Below, piece after piece: positions 11,510 through 23,834 of a stretch of DNA of 64,000 nucleotides. The DNA comes from Phlebotomus papatasi (lineage: Eukaryota > Arthropoda > Insecta > Diptera > Psychodidae). The stretch is taken from positions 23,126,001 to 23,190,000 of the forward strand of contig NC_077222.1 in assembly GCF_024763615.1 (NCBI RefSeq), written 5' to 3'. The first letter of the stretch is position 1, and the number at the start of each line of letters is the position of its first letter. The notes beneath the pieces were generated by a model. The model searched no databases. It was not told the DNA's origin and saw only the letters and a list, made by a program, of their open reading frames with translations. The position numbers and the translations under genes were made by a program.

Positions 11510-13490
11510 ATATTCAAGTACTAAAATGTTTAGTACAGGAATTGTACTAAAATATTCAGTACAAAAATGTACTGAAATGTTTAGTACAAGGATGTACTAA
11601 AACATTTATTACAAGAATGTGAAATTGCTCTCAAACTCTACTTACAGAGAACAGAGCGTAACTGTGTTATCACACTTGTACATTAAAATTTTAATATGAT
11701 TCACATTAATTGTCGCTGGTGAGAGTCCAAATGTGTAATTTGTGTGTTTGAATCATTTTATATCCAAAATTTGATCTATTTGTTGATAAAAAGGTAGACT
11801 TGACCCGCAAAATTTGATATAAATTGATTTATAGCATTAATGCGAAAAATTAATGCGATTTTCTCATTAATTTTTTAATGTGAAAAATATTTATGCTTTA
11901 GGTAAATTTAAACTTATTTTTGCAGGCCAAGTCTACTTGTTTATCGATAAATAGAAAAACCCCAAATATTAAGTGACTCAAAGACACAAATAACATATTT
12001 GGGCACTCACAAGCGACAATTAATGTGAATCACATTGAAATTTTAATGTGCAAGTGTGATAACGCCGTAAAGGTATTTAGAGAGAAATTTAGTATAATAT
12101 ATCCATCTTCAGATGGATAAAAGCATATCTGAATGTGAGAATGTACATTCCACCTTCAATGCCACTCGCCGAAGATAAACTAAAATTTTTAGCAAATGCA
12201 TCTACTAAAACATTTAGTACAAGCTTGTACTAAAACCCACCCACCCTTAGCCAATTGTTCTATGGAGCTGTTTGAAGCTAACTCAAAAATTGATCTCAAA
12301 GTCAGCTTATACTTCAAAGAGCGAAAAGCTATTTAGACAGAAATTTAGTATATTCATCCCTCTTTGCAAAGGATAGTTTTCACACTAGAACCGACATCAA
12401 GTAACGGTTACGAGTGCAGAAAAATTCTCAAATGAAACCGCATTTGAGAAAGTGTCTTCTATTTTGAAGCCAACTTGCCGAAGATAGACTAAACATTTAG
12501 CAAATGCATGTACTAAAACGTTTAGTACACACATGTACTAAATCCCACCCTTGGCCAATTGTTCTTTTACATGGAGCTGTTTGAAGCTAACGCATAAATT
12601 AATCTCAACTTCAGCTTATACTTCAAGGAGCGAAAAGGTATTTAGACAGAAATTTAACATTTTCATCCCCCTTTGCAAGGGATAGAGTTTCAACACTAGA
12701 ACCGACATCGAGTAACGGTTACGAGTGCAGAAAAATTCTAAAATAAAACCGTAGTTGAGAAGGTGTCTTCTATTTTGAATCCCACTCGCCGAAGATAGAC
12801 TAAACATTTAGCAAATGCATGTGCTAAAACGTTTAGTACAAGCATGTACTAAAACCCACCCTTAGCTAATTGTTCTTTTACATGGAGCTGTTTGAAGCTA
12901 ATTCATAAATTGATCTCAAACTTAGCTTACAGAAAACAGAGGGAAAAGGTATTTAGTCAGAAATTTAGTATATTCATCCCTCTTTGCCAGGGATAGAGTT
13001 TTCACACTAGAACCGACATCAAGTAACGGTTACGAATGCAGAAAAATTCTCAAATGAAAAAGCATTTGAGAAGGTGTCTTCCATTTTGAAGGCCACTCGC
13101 CGAAGATAGACTAAACATTTAGCAAATGCATGTACTAAAACGTTTGGTACACACATGTACTAAAACCCACCCTTGGCAAATTGTTATTTTACATGAAGCT
13201 GCTTGAAGCTAATTCATAAATTGATTTCAAACTCAGCTTACAATGAACAAGACAAAAAGGTATTAAAACGGAAATCTAGTATATTTATCCCTCTTTACAA
13301 GAAGGGACAGAATCCTGTACAGAAGAAACGTCTAGAATTGACATTATATTGAGTAACAGATACATGTGCAAAAAATTCTCATACGAATCTGTGAAAAAAC
13401 GTGCGAAGGTACCTTCCACTGTAAATTTTGAAGGCCTCTCGCGAAAGGTGACTAAAACATTTAGTACATTCATGTACTAAAACTTTTCAT
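11510..13490. repeat. Tandem repeat, ~311-bp unit with GTACTAAAACGTTTAGTAC palindrome
   Basis: Successive AAGGTATTTAG landmarks lie at about 12071, 12327, 12635, 12946 and 13257, so the last three spacings are 308-311 bp. Each unit carries GAACCGACATCAAGTAACGG, CGCCGAAGATAGACTAAAC, a TGTACTAAAACGTTTAGTAC palindrome and TGGAGCTGTTTGAAGCTAA. The first unit is split by the palindromic MITE at 11662-12067. A short-period GTACTAAAAT array lies at 11515-11620. Confidence 0.8.
11662..12067. mobile_element. Palindromic MITE, GTTATCACACTTG family, copy 1 (406 bp)
   Basis: The ends are CTGTGTTATCACACTTG.. and ..CAAGTGTGATAACGCCG, with inverted homology almost to the centre. It is flanked by TAA on both sides (11659-11661 and 12068-12070). 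The array unit it interrupts reads AGAGCGAAAAGGTATTTAG when intact, so TAA is a credible 3-bp target duplication. A 3-bp TWA duplication is usual for PIF/Harbinger elements. Orientation is opposite to copies 2 and 3. Confidence 0.8.
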
Positions 13491-13689
13491 TATTTTTTCC
13501 ATTTTTTCTACTGAATTTTGTTACTTTTTAAATTAAAATTATTTAGTAAAAAGTATAAAACGATTATTAAACAAATTTAAATATAAAAAAACGTCTAAAT
13601 TTTGATATTAAACATTACCTAATATTTTCATTCACGATTAATTTATTTATAATAAACAAAAATATATTTTGTTTTTTTTTTTTTTTTGT

Positions 13690-14410
13690 AAGTGCTTTTG
13701 AATTCCAGATCGGATTTTCGAAATGCTTATGCAACATTTGACCTATTAAAAAGTTCGCAAAAATTTGTAAATTTTTTGCAGACATTTTTCATAACATAAT
13801 CACTTAACGAACATTGTCACCCTTTTAAAAAAGATTTGTTCGTAAATGTTTGTATGCAAATACCAAGTTTTTTGTAATATTTTGCCATTTATTCGTACAG
13901 TTTTATTTGACTGGCAAAACTTTGATAACAAATAGCGAAAAGTTTTTGAATTCCCACTGGGAAGTCCAAAAAAGCTCGTAAGTCGTATAACTCATTAAAA
14001 AGTTCGTAAAAGTTTATACTTTCACGCAACCATTTTTCGTAACATTATCACTTGACGAGAACTTCTTCTTCTTTAACAAATATTTGTTTGCACAATTTCG
14101 TTTGTCTAGCAAAACTTTACGAACAATTGACAAAATTTTACAAAAAATTTTCTTTGAGTTTACAAACGTTTACGAACAAATGTTTGTAAAAGAACAAAAA
14201 ATGCTAATCAAGTGATTAAGTTACAAACAATTTTAGGAAGAAGTACAACCCTTTACGAACTTGTTTCTGAGTTAGACGATTTGCGAGCTTTTCGCTAGTT
14301 CCCAGTGAAAATTCACAAAAAGTTACGAACAATTTTGCAAAATATTTTTTCTGTGTATTTGTATAGGAATATTTCCGAACAAATATTTATAAAAGAACAA
14401 AAATATTCGT
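13690..14410. repeat. Foldback repeat with ACAAACGTTTACGAACAA words
   Basis: The left half reads TTCGTAAAAGTTT.. and the right half has the complementary ..TTTACGAACAAATGTTTGTAAA. The flanks GAATTCCCACTGGGAA and TTCCCAGTGAAAATTC also mirror each other. A related copy is at 43850-44280. Confidence 0.6.
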
Positions 14411-16008
14411 TACATTAGTTATTACGTTATGAACAATATTAGTAAATTAAATGATTAATGAGCGTGAATCATTAATTGAAAACGTAAAATAATTTTAGGC
14501 AAAGGATGATCAAAATATTTAATTTTATTACAATCTTAAAAGGAAATTTGAATTAATATAAAAACATAAATTAAATACAATTTGAAAAAAAACAATTAAA
14601 CTCTTTTTTCTTCAGAGTATCTTATTTGTTTTTCGGATATTTAACTTCGTAAAATATTTTTCAAAGTTAATCAAAAATCAAACACTTAAACTGGTTCCCT
14701 TACTTCAACATAATATTGCGACATATTTATCATAAATATCCTTATTTTTCAATAGAGTCAGATACTGCCTAAACCGACAAAATATTAACAACCTCCCCTT
14801 GAGGTCACGTATTGAAAATATTTCCAATTGAAATTTGAGAATTATTTGACAGAAAAGTTCGGCAAGCAAAAAGGAGAAGAGAGAAGGAAAAAAATTATTT
14901 TGATACCATCTGAGCATATGTTTCATATTAAATTATGTTGAAAATCTATCACCCTCGAGTCGCATTCAAACATCTCTCACAGAGCCATCGAAAATGGTTC
15001 GAAATGATGAAATGAAATTGAATTTTTCGGGCAAAAGGAGAAAAAGTCCTAAAAATAGAAATGGCATTAAAAGTCATGAAACAGGGCGACATGTAATATT
15101 AATTTTTTTTCCTCTCTGGAATTGAAGAAGATGATGGGATCGTTGCTGATCTCAATTGCCAAGGGGGAGGATTTTCTCTCAATAAGATCACTTCCTACTA
15201 TTTTTAGAGATCCTCTTTCTTTTAACACAATTTATTAACACGATTTACTATGTGCAATTGTCAAATGGGGGATTCTCGTGACTGAAAATTTCTACCCTCC
15301 ACAGAACGATGAAAGAAAATATTTAATTCATTTAGGAACCGACACGGTGAACAATCAAAACATCCTCATGAATTTTCTTTCGAATTTTCCTCACTTTTAC
15401 TTTTGCTCATGCACTTTCTTCCCGCATTCTTCAATCTTACTCTCTCTCTCTTGGAGATTCTTCCTTCCTCCTCCACCCCAGAAATTCATGTAAGACACGA
15501 GACAAAATGAAAAGCCACACAGACTTTTGGAGAGACAACAAACAAACAGTTTTCCTCAATTTCATTTTTTTTTTCCTTCAACATGTTTTCTACCGACATC
15601 ACTGCAATACTTTGTGACACAAAACGAAAATAAACCAGAAAAAGAGAAGGAGAAAAAATTGGACATTTTATCCACATTTTTCTTGTCGCATTTTCAAGGT
15701 TAAGCACAATAAAAATAAGATAAACACTCGTTCTTTTCTCCAGAATTCAGAAACAAAAATTTACATATTTATAAGAATGCGGAGGTCTATTGGGGAGCGC
15801 TTTGCCAAACAAAGCCTTTGGTATTTTTCGGAAATTTGGAAAGTCTGGATGGGAATTTTTGCAACATGTAGGTATGTTCTGTATTTATCGGCTTTTTAAC
15901 CATAAAATGCTTGAAATTTAGGAATCAGAACTTTAAGGTTTGAGACATATTTTTTGTCCTTACTCTTAAGGTATTTTGCTCGTGAGAACATTTTTCCGGA
16001 AAGAAAGG
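14411..16008. other. AT-rich intron, no gene recognised
   Basis: Short open frames at 14705-14926 and 15278-15707 have no recognisable domain. Sequence at 15776-15900 is less AT-rich but unidentified. Confidence 0.5.
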
Positions 16009-17808
16009 ATCTTACAGGACCAAATCAAGAAAAAGCGAATCCCGAATGGGTCAAAATCCCAAAAAGCCAAATCCCCAAAAAACAGAATTCCGAAAGACGA
16101 ACCTCAAAAACTAAAATCCCGAATGTGTCAAAATCTGAAATTCCGAAAAAAAACAAAATCCGGAAATACCAAAATCTCGAAAACTTAAGTTGTCAAAAAC
16201 GAAAATCCCAAATAGGCCAAAATACCGGCAAAAAACAATTCCGGAATACAAAATTTCCTAAAAGCCAAAATTCTGAAAAACCAAAATCCCGAAAGATCAA
16301 AATCAATAAAAACTAAAATACCGAAGGACCAAAATCCCAGAATACAAAATTTCCTAAAAGCCAAAATCCTGAAAAACCAAAATCCCGAAAGATCAAAATC
16401 AATAAAAACCAAAATGCTGAATGGATCAAAATCTCGAATTGGTCAAAATCTCAAAAAGCTAAAATAGCGAAGAACCAAAATCCCGGAATACAAGATTTCC
16501 TAAAAGCCAAAATCCTGAAAAACCAAAATCCCGAAAGATCAAAATCAAGAAAAACCAAAATCCCGAATGGATGGAAATCACGAATTGGTCAAAATCCCAA
16601 AAAGACAAAATACCGAAGAATCAAAATCCCGGAACACCAAATTTTCTAAAAGCCAAAATCCTGAAAAACCAAAATCCCGAAAGATCAAAATCAATAAAAA
16701 CCAAAATCCCGAATGGATCGAAATCTCGAATTGGTCAAAATCTCAAAAAGCTAAAATAGCGAAAAACCAAAATCCCGGAATACAAGATTTCCTAAAAGCC
16801 AAAATCCTGAAATACCAAAATCCCGGAAGATCAAAATCAATAAAAACCAAAATCCGGAATGGATGGAAATCACGAATTGGTCAAAATCCCAAAAAGACAA
16901 AATACCGAAGAACCAAAATCCCGGAATACACAATTTCCTAAAAGCCAAAATCCTGAAAATCCAAAATCCCGAAAGATAAAAATCAAGAAAAACCAAAATC
17001 CCGAATGGATCAAAATCTCGAATTGGTCAAAATCTCAAAAAGCCAAAATAGCGAAGAACCAAAATCCCGGAATACAAAATTTCCTAAAAGCCAATATCCT
17101 GAAAAACCAAAATTCCGAAGGATCAAAATCAATAAAAACCAAAATCCAAAAAGGATCGAAATCTCGAATTGGTCAAAATCCCAAAAAGCCAAAATAACGA
17201 AGAACCAAAATCCCGGAATACAAAATTTCCTAAAAGCCAAAATCCTATAAAGCCCAAAATCCCGAAAGATCAAAATCAAGAAAAACCAAAATCCCAAATA
17301 GGTCGAAATCCCGAATGAACTGAATTTCCGAAAAACAAAAATCCCAATTGGCTCGAAATTTTGAATAGGTCAGAAGAATCTCGAAAAGCCCAAAATCCCG
17401 AGAAATCCAGAAAGACCAAAATTCTGAATAGCCAAAATCCCGAATTCTTAAAAATGTTATAGCTACTCTCACAAAACCACCCGAGCTTTCTGGAGGCAAA
17501 GGAAAATTTTCTGTGCTTTGGAAAATTATCCACATATCATCCTGAGTATAATTTCGTTCCTTTCAGGATTTTGACCCATTCGAAATTTGGACCCATTCGG
17601 AATTTTGAATTTTTGGGATCTTGGCTTTTAAGGATTTTGGCATTCGGGGTTTTAGCTTACAGGATTTTGAAGTTTCAGGCTGTTGATTCACTAAGAATTT
17701 CAATCTGCGTGGGATTCTGACTTTCAGAATTTTGTCTTTTCGGAATTTTAACCCATTTGGGATTTTGCTTATTCGGGATGTTCGCTTTCGGGATTTTGAC
17801 CAGGACTC
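16009..17808. mobile_element. Foldback-like element with one arm expanded into a satellite
   Basis: The left arm (about 16020-17452) is built of AAAATCCCGAA-type subrepeats, the right arm (17567-17808) of the complementary TTCGGGATTTT type. The ~112-bp loop between them matches the loop of the element at 44526-44794 in reverse orientation (shared GAAATTAT, CACAGAA, CTCCAG and TTTTTAAGAATTC in order). The right tip ..CGGGATTTTGACCAGGACTC is a decayed form of the family tip GGGTCCCGGTTAAAATCCCG. No coding capacity; the translated frames here are repeat artefacts. Confidence 0.75.
16331..17352. repeat. Satellite array with exact 146-bp period (7 units)
   Basis: The landmark AAAATCCC[A/G]GAA starts at 16331, 16477, 16623, 16769, 16915, 17061 and 17207: six consecutive spacings of exactly 146 bp. 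Each unit holds several degenerate ~16-25-bp AAAATCCCGAA subrepeats, giving a higher-order structure. It forms the expanded left arm of the Foldback-like element. Confidence 0.85.
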
Positions 17809-19300
17809 CAGTTTGTTTTCCATGAAGTACAGACTCTTAAAAACCTAATTTTTGGAGCATAGAAAACCTTTCTTTTACTCTTGATTTCTTTTAATTTTAA
17901 GCATAAAAATTAGAACGTTTTCCGATTTGTGTGACATTTATTTATCTTTATATCAGTATTCAAAAATCTTTTTCGGAAGATAAATGAGAAGTATATGCAC
18001 TCAATCTTAAATATTTTTAACCTTTTCCAATATTTTCTTACAATTTTTATCTATAAAAATTTAATAAATAAAAAGATTAAGCAAATGATTTGTTTTTCAC
18101 GCAAACATAATTTCACTGCGAAATAAAAGCAAGGATATTGCACAAAGTCTTTGACAGTGACAACGTTTTCCTCCACGTGAGGGCGCTGTTTTCTCCCGAA
18201 TGTGGCGCTGTCAACTGCTCTCAATTTCTAATTCAAAACATTTTCCAGCGCTCTTATTTTTTGCTGAGCTTCTTTACAATCTCAATTATAAATTCTTGGC
18301 AATTCTTATCTTATCTTATCTTATCATTATTTTCATATCAGTTAAGTTCCGAACACATTTTGACCCATAACGATCCCCTCAAATCCTATTACAGAAATTC
18401 GTAAAACTTGAAATGCTATCCTTTGTAGAGAAATATCACATTTTTATGTCATTTAATGCATCATCTAATATGCCCCATTGAATGATGTATTAAAAGCTTA
18501 TGGATGGGTAGCAGCTGCCCAAGAAATCTCAAAATGGTTTGAAAGAAAAATTTTTACCACTTGGCAAGAAGATTTCATCCATGAATTTCGAATAGAATCT
18601 AATTGAAACCAATTTCTTTCTCTCTGCAACACCCTCACCATTTGTCCCCTTTCCAATATGCCTTTTCACATTATAATTGTGAATATTTTTCCACTCTCAC
18701 TCTCACCGCCGCGCCTCCCCCAAAACAACACAAAATTCAATTTGATGGAAAACTAAAAATAAATATCAACTTCTTTTACGGGGCATATCTTCATCATCAT
18801 CGAAAATCCGACAAAAAAAAATCTTTTATGGTCTATTTTTAGTTATGTTAATTCGTATGTTCATCCACCATTGGATCTTCGTGATGGAGAGTACATTTAT
18901 ATTAACAATATGGATCACAGAGAGTGAGAAAACTAAATCAAAAAGAGCACGAGACTTGTGGTATGGGAAATATTGTCAGAGGCAAAGTCAAGAGTAAGAC
19001 ATAGAGAAAAAAACAGAGCGATGTAGAAAGAAAAACCCTCGATGAAAAATGTCAGCCGTTGCCACAGAGAAGACATCCCATGGAAATTTGATATAAAATT
19101 TCACATCAGGGGAGTTTTATTTATAAAATCTTTTATAAGAACTGAAGAAAAAAACATAATCTTCGGGAGGAATTTGTTGTTTCAAACCGATCACCTCTGC
19201 GTGTGAGATCTGACTCAGCCAATATTTCTTCTACCAAATGCACAGATTCATCATCAAAAAATTATATAATTATATACCATTAATGAAATGGACAATTTTA
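17809..19300. other. AT-rich intron with a TTATC microsatellite
   Basis: A TTATC repeat of about five units lies near 18302-18325. The segment at 18150-18260, with two GGCGCTGT words, is locally GC-rich but not identified. No gene. Confidence 0.5.
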
Positions 19301-19301
19301 T

Positions 19302-20560
19302 TGCTCGAACTCTCAAAAAAAAAAAGAAACAATATAATCTCTTAATTTTGAGATATCAATCCTATCTTAGATCCTTACTAGTAGTTCAGATATTTTAACT
19401 CATTAGTAAAGTTTTCTGTGCTGAATTTTGAAGAAACAAAACATAGAGGTTAAACCAAATTTTCCCGAAAAGGTCTATACGACACTTGTTGACTAAACCG
19501 ACGATTTACATCAACTAACGACGAATTAAATGATTTTCGTAAATTATAGCTCAAAGTTTGGAAAGAGATGATCAAGTGCGAAATTTACCACTTCTTGGCC
19601 ACACTTGTCCCTACTTTTTGGCCAGTTAAAAAAAAACTACTTATAAGCTTTTAAATAGAAATTAAATTACGTGAAATAATTTCACTTTATTTAAAGATAA
19701 TCTTAATGCATTCAACACACCTTTTGGCTAGGTATAATTTCATGAAATCAAGATTCACGTCCGTTTCTTCCTCAAAAGATTTGCATAAGTCTACTCTACT
19801 TCTTCGGTTCAAAATTGGACAGAACTAAATTTAATTTGGTATGACGTTAAAAAGAAGAAGGATGCAAAAGACTAGGATAGATAGTGAGAGTAGGTGTGCC
19901 AGAGCGATAAATAATTTCTTTAGCGAACTTAATGAGAGAATGCTAGCAAATTCGATTTAGAGTAGAAGTCGATGAAAATAAAGCCCTCTAATTTGTTTAA
20001 AAAATTTTCATCAAAATTAAAATTCAAAAACCGATTTTGAAGAACGTAGCCACAATATTGCATATTGACAGCAAATTTAATCCTTGAAGAAAATTTGTCT
20101 TATGAAAATTTCTATCCAATTTATAGAAATTTACTTCAAAATTTTGCTTCGAAGAATGCAATCTGTTCACTGAAAAAAATTTCATCAAATCGGTTCTTTT
20201 GATAAAAAAAAATCTCCTTTCAAAAAGGAAATATTGAAGTTTGTCGCTAAGCCCTATTTGAAGACATTTTACTGCTCGAACTCCTGAGAGAGAGCAGTAT
20301 ATAGATTCTTTGATTTTGAGTTATGAATATATTTTGACTCCTTTATCATTACCCTCAAAGGGCCATATTTTGGTAGAATTTTGGAAATCTGAAGTTTCGA
20401 GTTTTTTGACGTCACGTTTTTTGTCAGTCTGACCATCTCTCTGTGCGTCTGTCCACCCGACCGTTCCCACGCATAGAAGTAAAACGATTAGAAATAAAGA
20501 CTTGAAATATTCGAGGGACCCCCCCCCCCATAAATCGCCCTTGGGACCATTAACATGTCC
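19302..20560. repeat. Diverged interspersed repeats with TTGCTCGAACTC blocks
   Basis: Blocks at 19302-19385 and 20271-20350 share GCTCGAACTC followed by TTGATTTTGAG-like sequence. 20400-20470 has GTCTGTCCACCCGACCG-type words common in old insect repeats, and a run of about 12 C lies at 20520-20531. No coding frame. Confidence 0.4.
19710..19905. mobile_element. ~250-bp foldback MITE (GCACACCTTTTAGATC family), copy 3 (decayed)
   Basis: It starts CAACACACCTTTTGGCTAGG and ends GTAGGTGTGCCAGAG. The centre ACTAAATTTAATTTGGTATG plus GAAGAAGG matches the family. Confidence 0.6.
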
Positions 20561-21179
20561 CTCATTTCTCCCTTCATCGAAAAAAAATTGCTCGAAAAGA
20601 CGTCGTGCGATTTTTTCAGTTGTGGATGAATTTTAGTAATTATCCAGGCGGACATTTCGCCCATAAACGTAAATACCGATAAATTATTCCTACTAACGGT
20701 TTTTTCAATACCAAAGGTTAAAGAGATCTAGAAAGCGTAGCTTAGAAAGGTTTTTGAGTATCTGATAAGTACGAACCGGCTCCTATCGGTTATAAATCGG
20801 TAATGAACCAGTTAAAAACCAATAAGTAATTTTTATTCCAAATTCAATTGCATTACTCCTGAACCATTTCGAGAGATCTGTTAAATAATTTCTAAATCGA
20901 ATCAAATCGATCGGGAACCGATAAACGGTAAATAATGCGAAAGCACTTTTGAAGTGCAGCTTCTAAGTCACGAGTTCGAGCATTTCGCAAAATATGGGAC
21001 ACTTCCCCTTCCTTTTTCTTCAAAATTTTGCTAGAAAAATCGGTTTTTCATGGCAATGATTTGAAAATCTAACTTAGATTAAAACCGTTCTGAATGTGTA
21101 GATGCCGTACGTATAATGCAAGAAATTTTCAAAATATCTGCTTGGGTTTGGATGAGGTAATATGGGTAAAGTATAAGTC
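20561..21179. other. Unidentified repeat-like sequence
   Basis: It contains repeated CCGATAAA/ATCGGTTATAAATCGGTAA words (20690-20930). No coding frame. Confidence 0.35.
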
Positions 21180-21593
21180 TAAGGGTAGAATCACATTAAC
21201 AGTAAAATGCTCACCGTATTTCATTAATTTACGCATTTTCATTGCAATTCTTACGCGAATTCTCGATTACCGTATTACCTTATCTCATACTCGGTAACAC
21301 TAAGTGAAAATAATATAAGAAATTTGAAGAAATAAAACGAAAATGCGAAAAACGGTGAGCAAGAAAAACTGTACGATTAAATTTTCTTACAGTTTTTTTT
21401 TGCTTACCGTTTATCGCATTTTCGTTTTATTTCTTCAATTTTCTTGTATTATTTTCGCCTAGTGCCACCGAATATGAGATAAGGTAATACGGTAATGGAA
21501 AATTTGCGTGAGAATTGCAATGAAAATGCGTAAATTAATGAAATACGGTGCGGCAACGGCGAGCATTTTATTGTCAATGTGATTCTTCCCTAA
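21180..21593. mobile_element. Near-perfect 414-bp palindromic element
   Basis: The arms of about 195-200 bp mirror each other from TAAGGGTAGAATCACATTAA at the left to TGTGATTCTTCCCTAA at the right, through CGGTGAGC/GCTTACCG near the centre. Landmarks such as TACGCATTTTCATTGCAATT, TACCGTATTACCTTATCTCA and AAATAAAACGAAAATGCG each recur inverted. No gene; foldback MITE-like. Confidence 0.8.
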
Positions 21594-21599
21594 ACGTCC

Positions 21600-22135
21600 T
21601 CTGTAATTTTTGATAAAGAACTTCATCTCATTGGTTTCTCAGAAGCTGCAATATTTAAGGTTATGTGTTATCAAAATCGGTGTATGTCATTAGAGCGCTC
21701 CTATTGTTCATCTGACGAACTTGGATCATTTTAGAGAATTGTTAAATTTTGTAAAGCTTTCCTTTCAAACTTCATTTTAAATTATGTGGTCATATTGGTT
21801 TTTTCTTGCTTACAGAATGTTATAAATGGATTCTTTTTGGCACTAGAACGATGAAATCGAACAAATTACGTGATCTAAGCAAAAAATAATGCAAAAGAAC
21901 GAAATACTGACACGAAAATGTTCTCTGCAATTATGCCGAAGCAATAATCAAAATCGGTTAAATGGTACTCAAGATAAGTAAGGTTATGTGTCATGGAAAT
22001 TGTTTTTTGCAATTTTATCGCCCTTAGCGTTGATCGTCTTATGAAGTTGAACTATCCCAATAAACTGTAGTGTCTGTGAGATTTTTAATTTTCGGTCTTT
22101 GTCATCAAATTCGGGTAAATAGAATCCAAATTCTA
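21600..22135. repeat. Copy of the internal unit of the 49.7-51.5 kb element
   Basis: In order it shares AAGGTTATGTG, ATCAAAATCGGTT, a GCGCTCCTATTG/CGCCCTTAGCG block followed by GAACTT or GAAGTTGAAC, and TGTAAAGC/TGTAGTG blocks with 49880-50440. About two degenerate units are present; no TIRs were seen. Confidence 0.5.
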
Positions 22136-22405
22136 GTGTCTCTGGCACATCTTATAGATCGGTAAAATTTCGTGAAATCAACATTTGTGTCCCTTTCTTA
22201 CTGAACTGACTTGAATAAGTTTATCCCACTCTTTCGGTATCAAAATTGGACTGAACTAAATTTAATTTGGTGTGATGTTAAAATGGATGATGGTCTAATG
22301 AAGAAGAGGAGTACGAAAGAGTCGGATAGACATATGCAAAACTTTTAAGAAAGAAAGGGATGTGAATTTCGAATTTATGCAATTTGCCTGATCTAAAAAG
22401 CTGAT
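22136..22405. mobile_element. ~250-bp foldback MITE (GCACACCTTTTAGATC family), copy 4
   Basis: It begins TCTCTGGCACATCTTATAGATC and ends TGCCTGATCTAAAAAGCTGA. The interior TGAACTAAATTTAATTTGG and GTGTGATGTTAAAA matches other copies. Confidence 0.65.
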
Positions 22406-23825
22406 CTTTTAAACGTTCAAAGAAGTTAAATATCACAAGATCTGTTCATTAATAATCTCGATCGTTAAATTCTTCTTATCAATAAGGGATCAGTTATAGT
22501 CATTTTAAGAAATATATGAATCTCAACGAGTTCCTTTTTAATAATATAAACTCTTAAAATTTAATCAATATTTTGTGATACCTCACATTGATTTTAGAAC
22601 CAATAAAACCTAAAGAAAACGACTTCATTGCGATGTCCTTAACCGATTATAATTATTTAAAATATATTCTTTTCAGAAAAATTACCCAACTTTCGTGTAA
22701 TCCGCGAAATCTTTTCCATTCGCCATCCCCTTTTTATTATTGACTTATTAGTTGGCTTTATAAATAAATGTCCAAGTCGCGATGAAAAAGCAGATTTACG
22801 TATTTAATGTGTTTCTTTTTTTTGTTTGTGCATGTTGTATCCACTGAAAAAATATACCAGGACACGCGGACAAACACGATGTGGGTGTGAACAAAGATTT
22901 ACCAACCATGTGGTCAATGAGATTAATCAAAAATTTCCACCGTTAATTTTCTTGTCGTCATGCCTGATCCAACAGAGAATAATCTCAAGAAACTCTCACT
23001 GTGTTTGATTAATAAAAAAGAAATTCTGCGAAAATCATCTTGGCAAATAGAACGCCATCCAGCCCCCCAAAAAAAATATGAGTCACATGGCAATCACGAC
23101 AAAAAAAAAAGAAAAATCTCTTCAATGAAATACAATATTAACTCTTTTATAGAGAGAAAATTCACTTTGAGTGATCCTCAAACACCTCTCTGTGACCAGA
23201 GGAATTTTATAATATTTAATAAAGTGTATGGAAATCATTAATTAAAGTGTATGGCTTTTTTTCTCGTCTATCCCTTCTTCTTTTCTTTCTTCTCCTCTCT
23301 TGAAATAATACAACATAATTTCGTTTACATATTCAATCGCACCTCCATCCATTTATGCAGATTGATGAAGAGTGGATTTTATGTATACAGAAAAATTTAA
23401 TGAGTGTACACATACTATATTGATTGAATTAATGATCTTCAAATGTCTTAAAAAGGAACTAAGAAGCTAGAAAAAAAAGAGCCACCTCCTTCAATCTCTT
23501 TGGCACTTCGAGATGAGCTTCATATAACCAGGAGAAAGAGTGAGAAATCTATACATTTTTAGTTCATTAAACTTTCATTAACACCTTTGGCAATCGATAA
23601 TGGCTTTCCAAAACACAATCCAGGCGCACCAAACTCTTATAACTCTCTTCTCTCTTTTTCACCATGGCAATACTTTAATAATATTTAATTCAATGATATT
23701 AAAGTACCCAATTTCAATTGCTAACTTCAAAATATCTTTTCGCTTCTTCATAAAATGCCATCAAAGTTTCATTTTCCCCAGAAATAAAATAATAAAAGAG
23801 ATAAAAAAAAGAAAAGTTTCTCTCT
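22406..23825. other. AT-rich intron next to exon C
   Basis: No repeat or coding signal was recognised. Open frames at 22826-23241 and 23600-23848 are AT-rich and unrelated to known families. Confidence 0.5.
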
Positions 23826-23834
23826 ACTTGCCTG
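23826..23834 (-). promoter_or_regulatory. Non-canonical GC splice donor (CAG|GCAAGT)
   Basis: The exon edge reads CAG|GCAAGT on the minus strand, the strong consensus of GC-AG introns. No GT donor sits at this junction. A weak in-frame GT donor (CAA|GTTCGA) lies 9 nt upstream and would drop the residues VRQ. Another GT lies 4 nt inside the intron (CAA|GTAGAG) and would shift the frame. The GC site is preferred because fly Dead ringer, as remembered, reads ..FKQVRQLYE.. here. Confidence 0.65.

Larger units (their letters stand above)
1..23831 (-). other. Very long intron inside the ARID coding region (incomplete)
   Basis: From the GC donor at 23831 down to position 1 no sequence encoding the remaining ARID helices was seen. 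The open frames here are short, AT-rich or repeat-derived. The intron is therefore inferred to exceed 23.8 kb. A missed small exon cannot be excluded without an alignment. Confidence 0.6.

Noticed and set aside
16020..17452. Regularly spaced repeats considered as a CRISPR array
   Set aside because: Eukaryotic context, no constant repeat/unique spacer alternation and no cas genes; it is a higher-order satellite.
15954..17535. Several overlapping open frames of 60-124 codons rich in Lys/Ser/Asn/Pro or Phe/Gly/Ile
   Set aside because: They are translations of the AAAATCCCGAA satellite on both strands; the 146-bp period is not a multiple of three, so frames rotate between units.
18150..18260. 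GC-richer patch with GGCGCTGT words as an exon candidate
   Set aside because: The open frame continues into AT-rich low-complexity sequence and has no splice or protein support.
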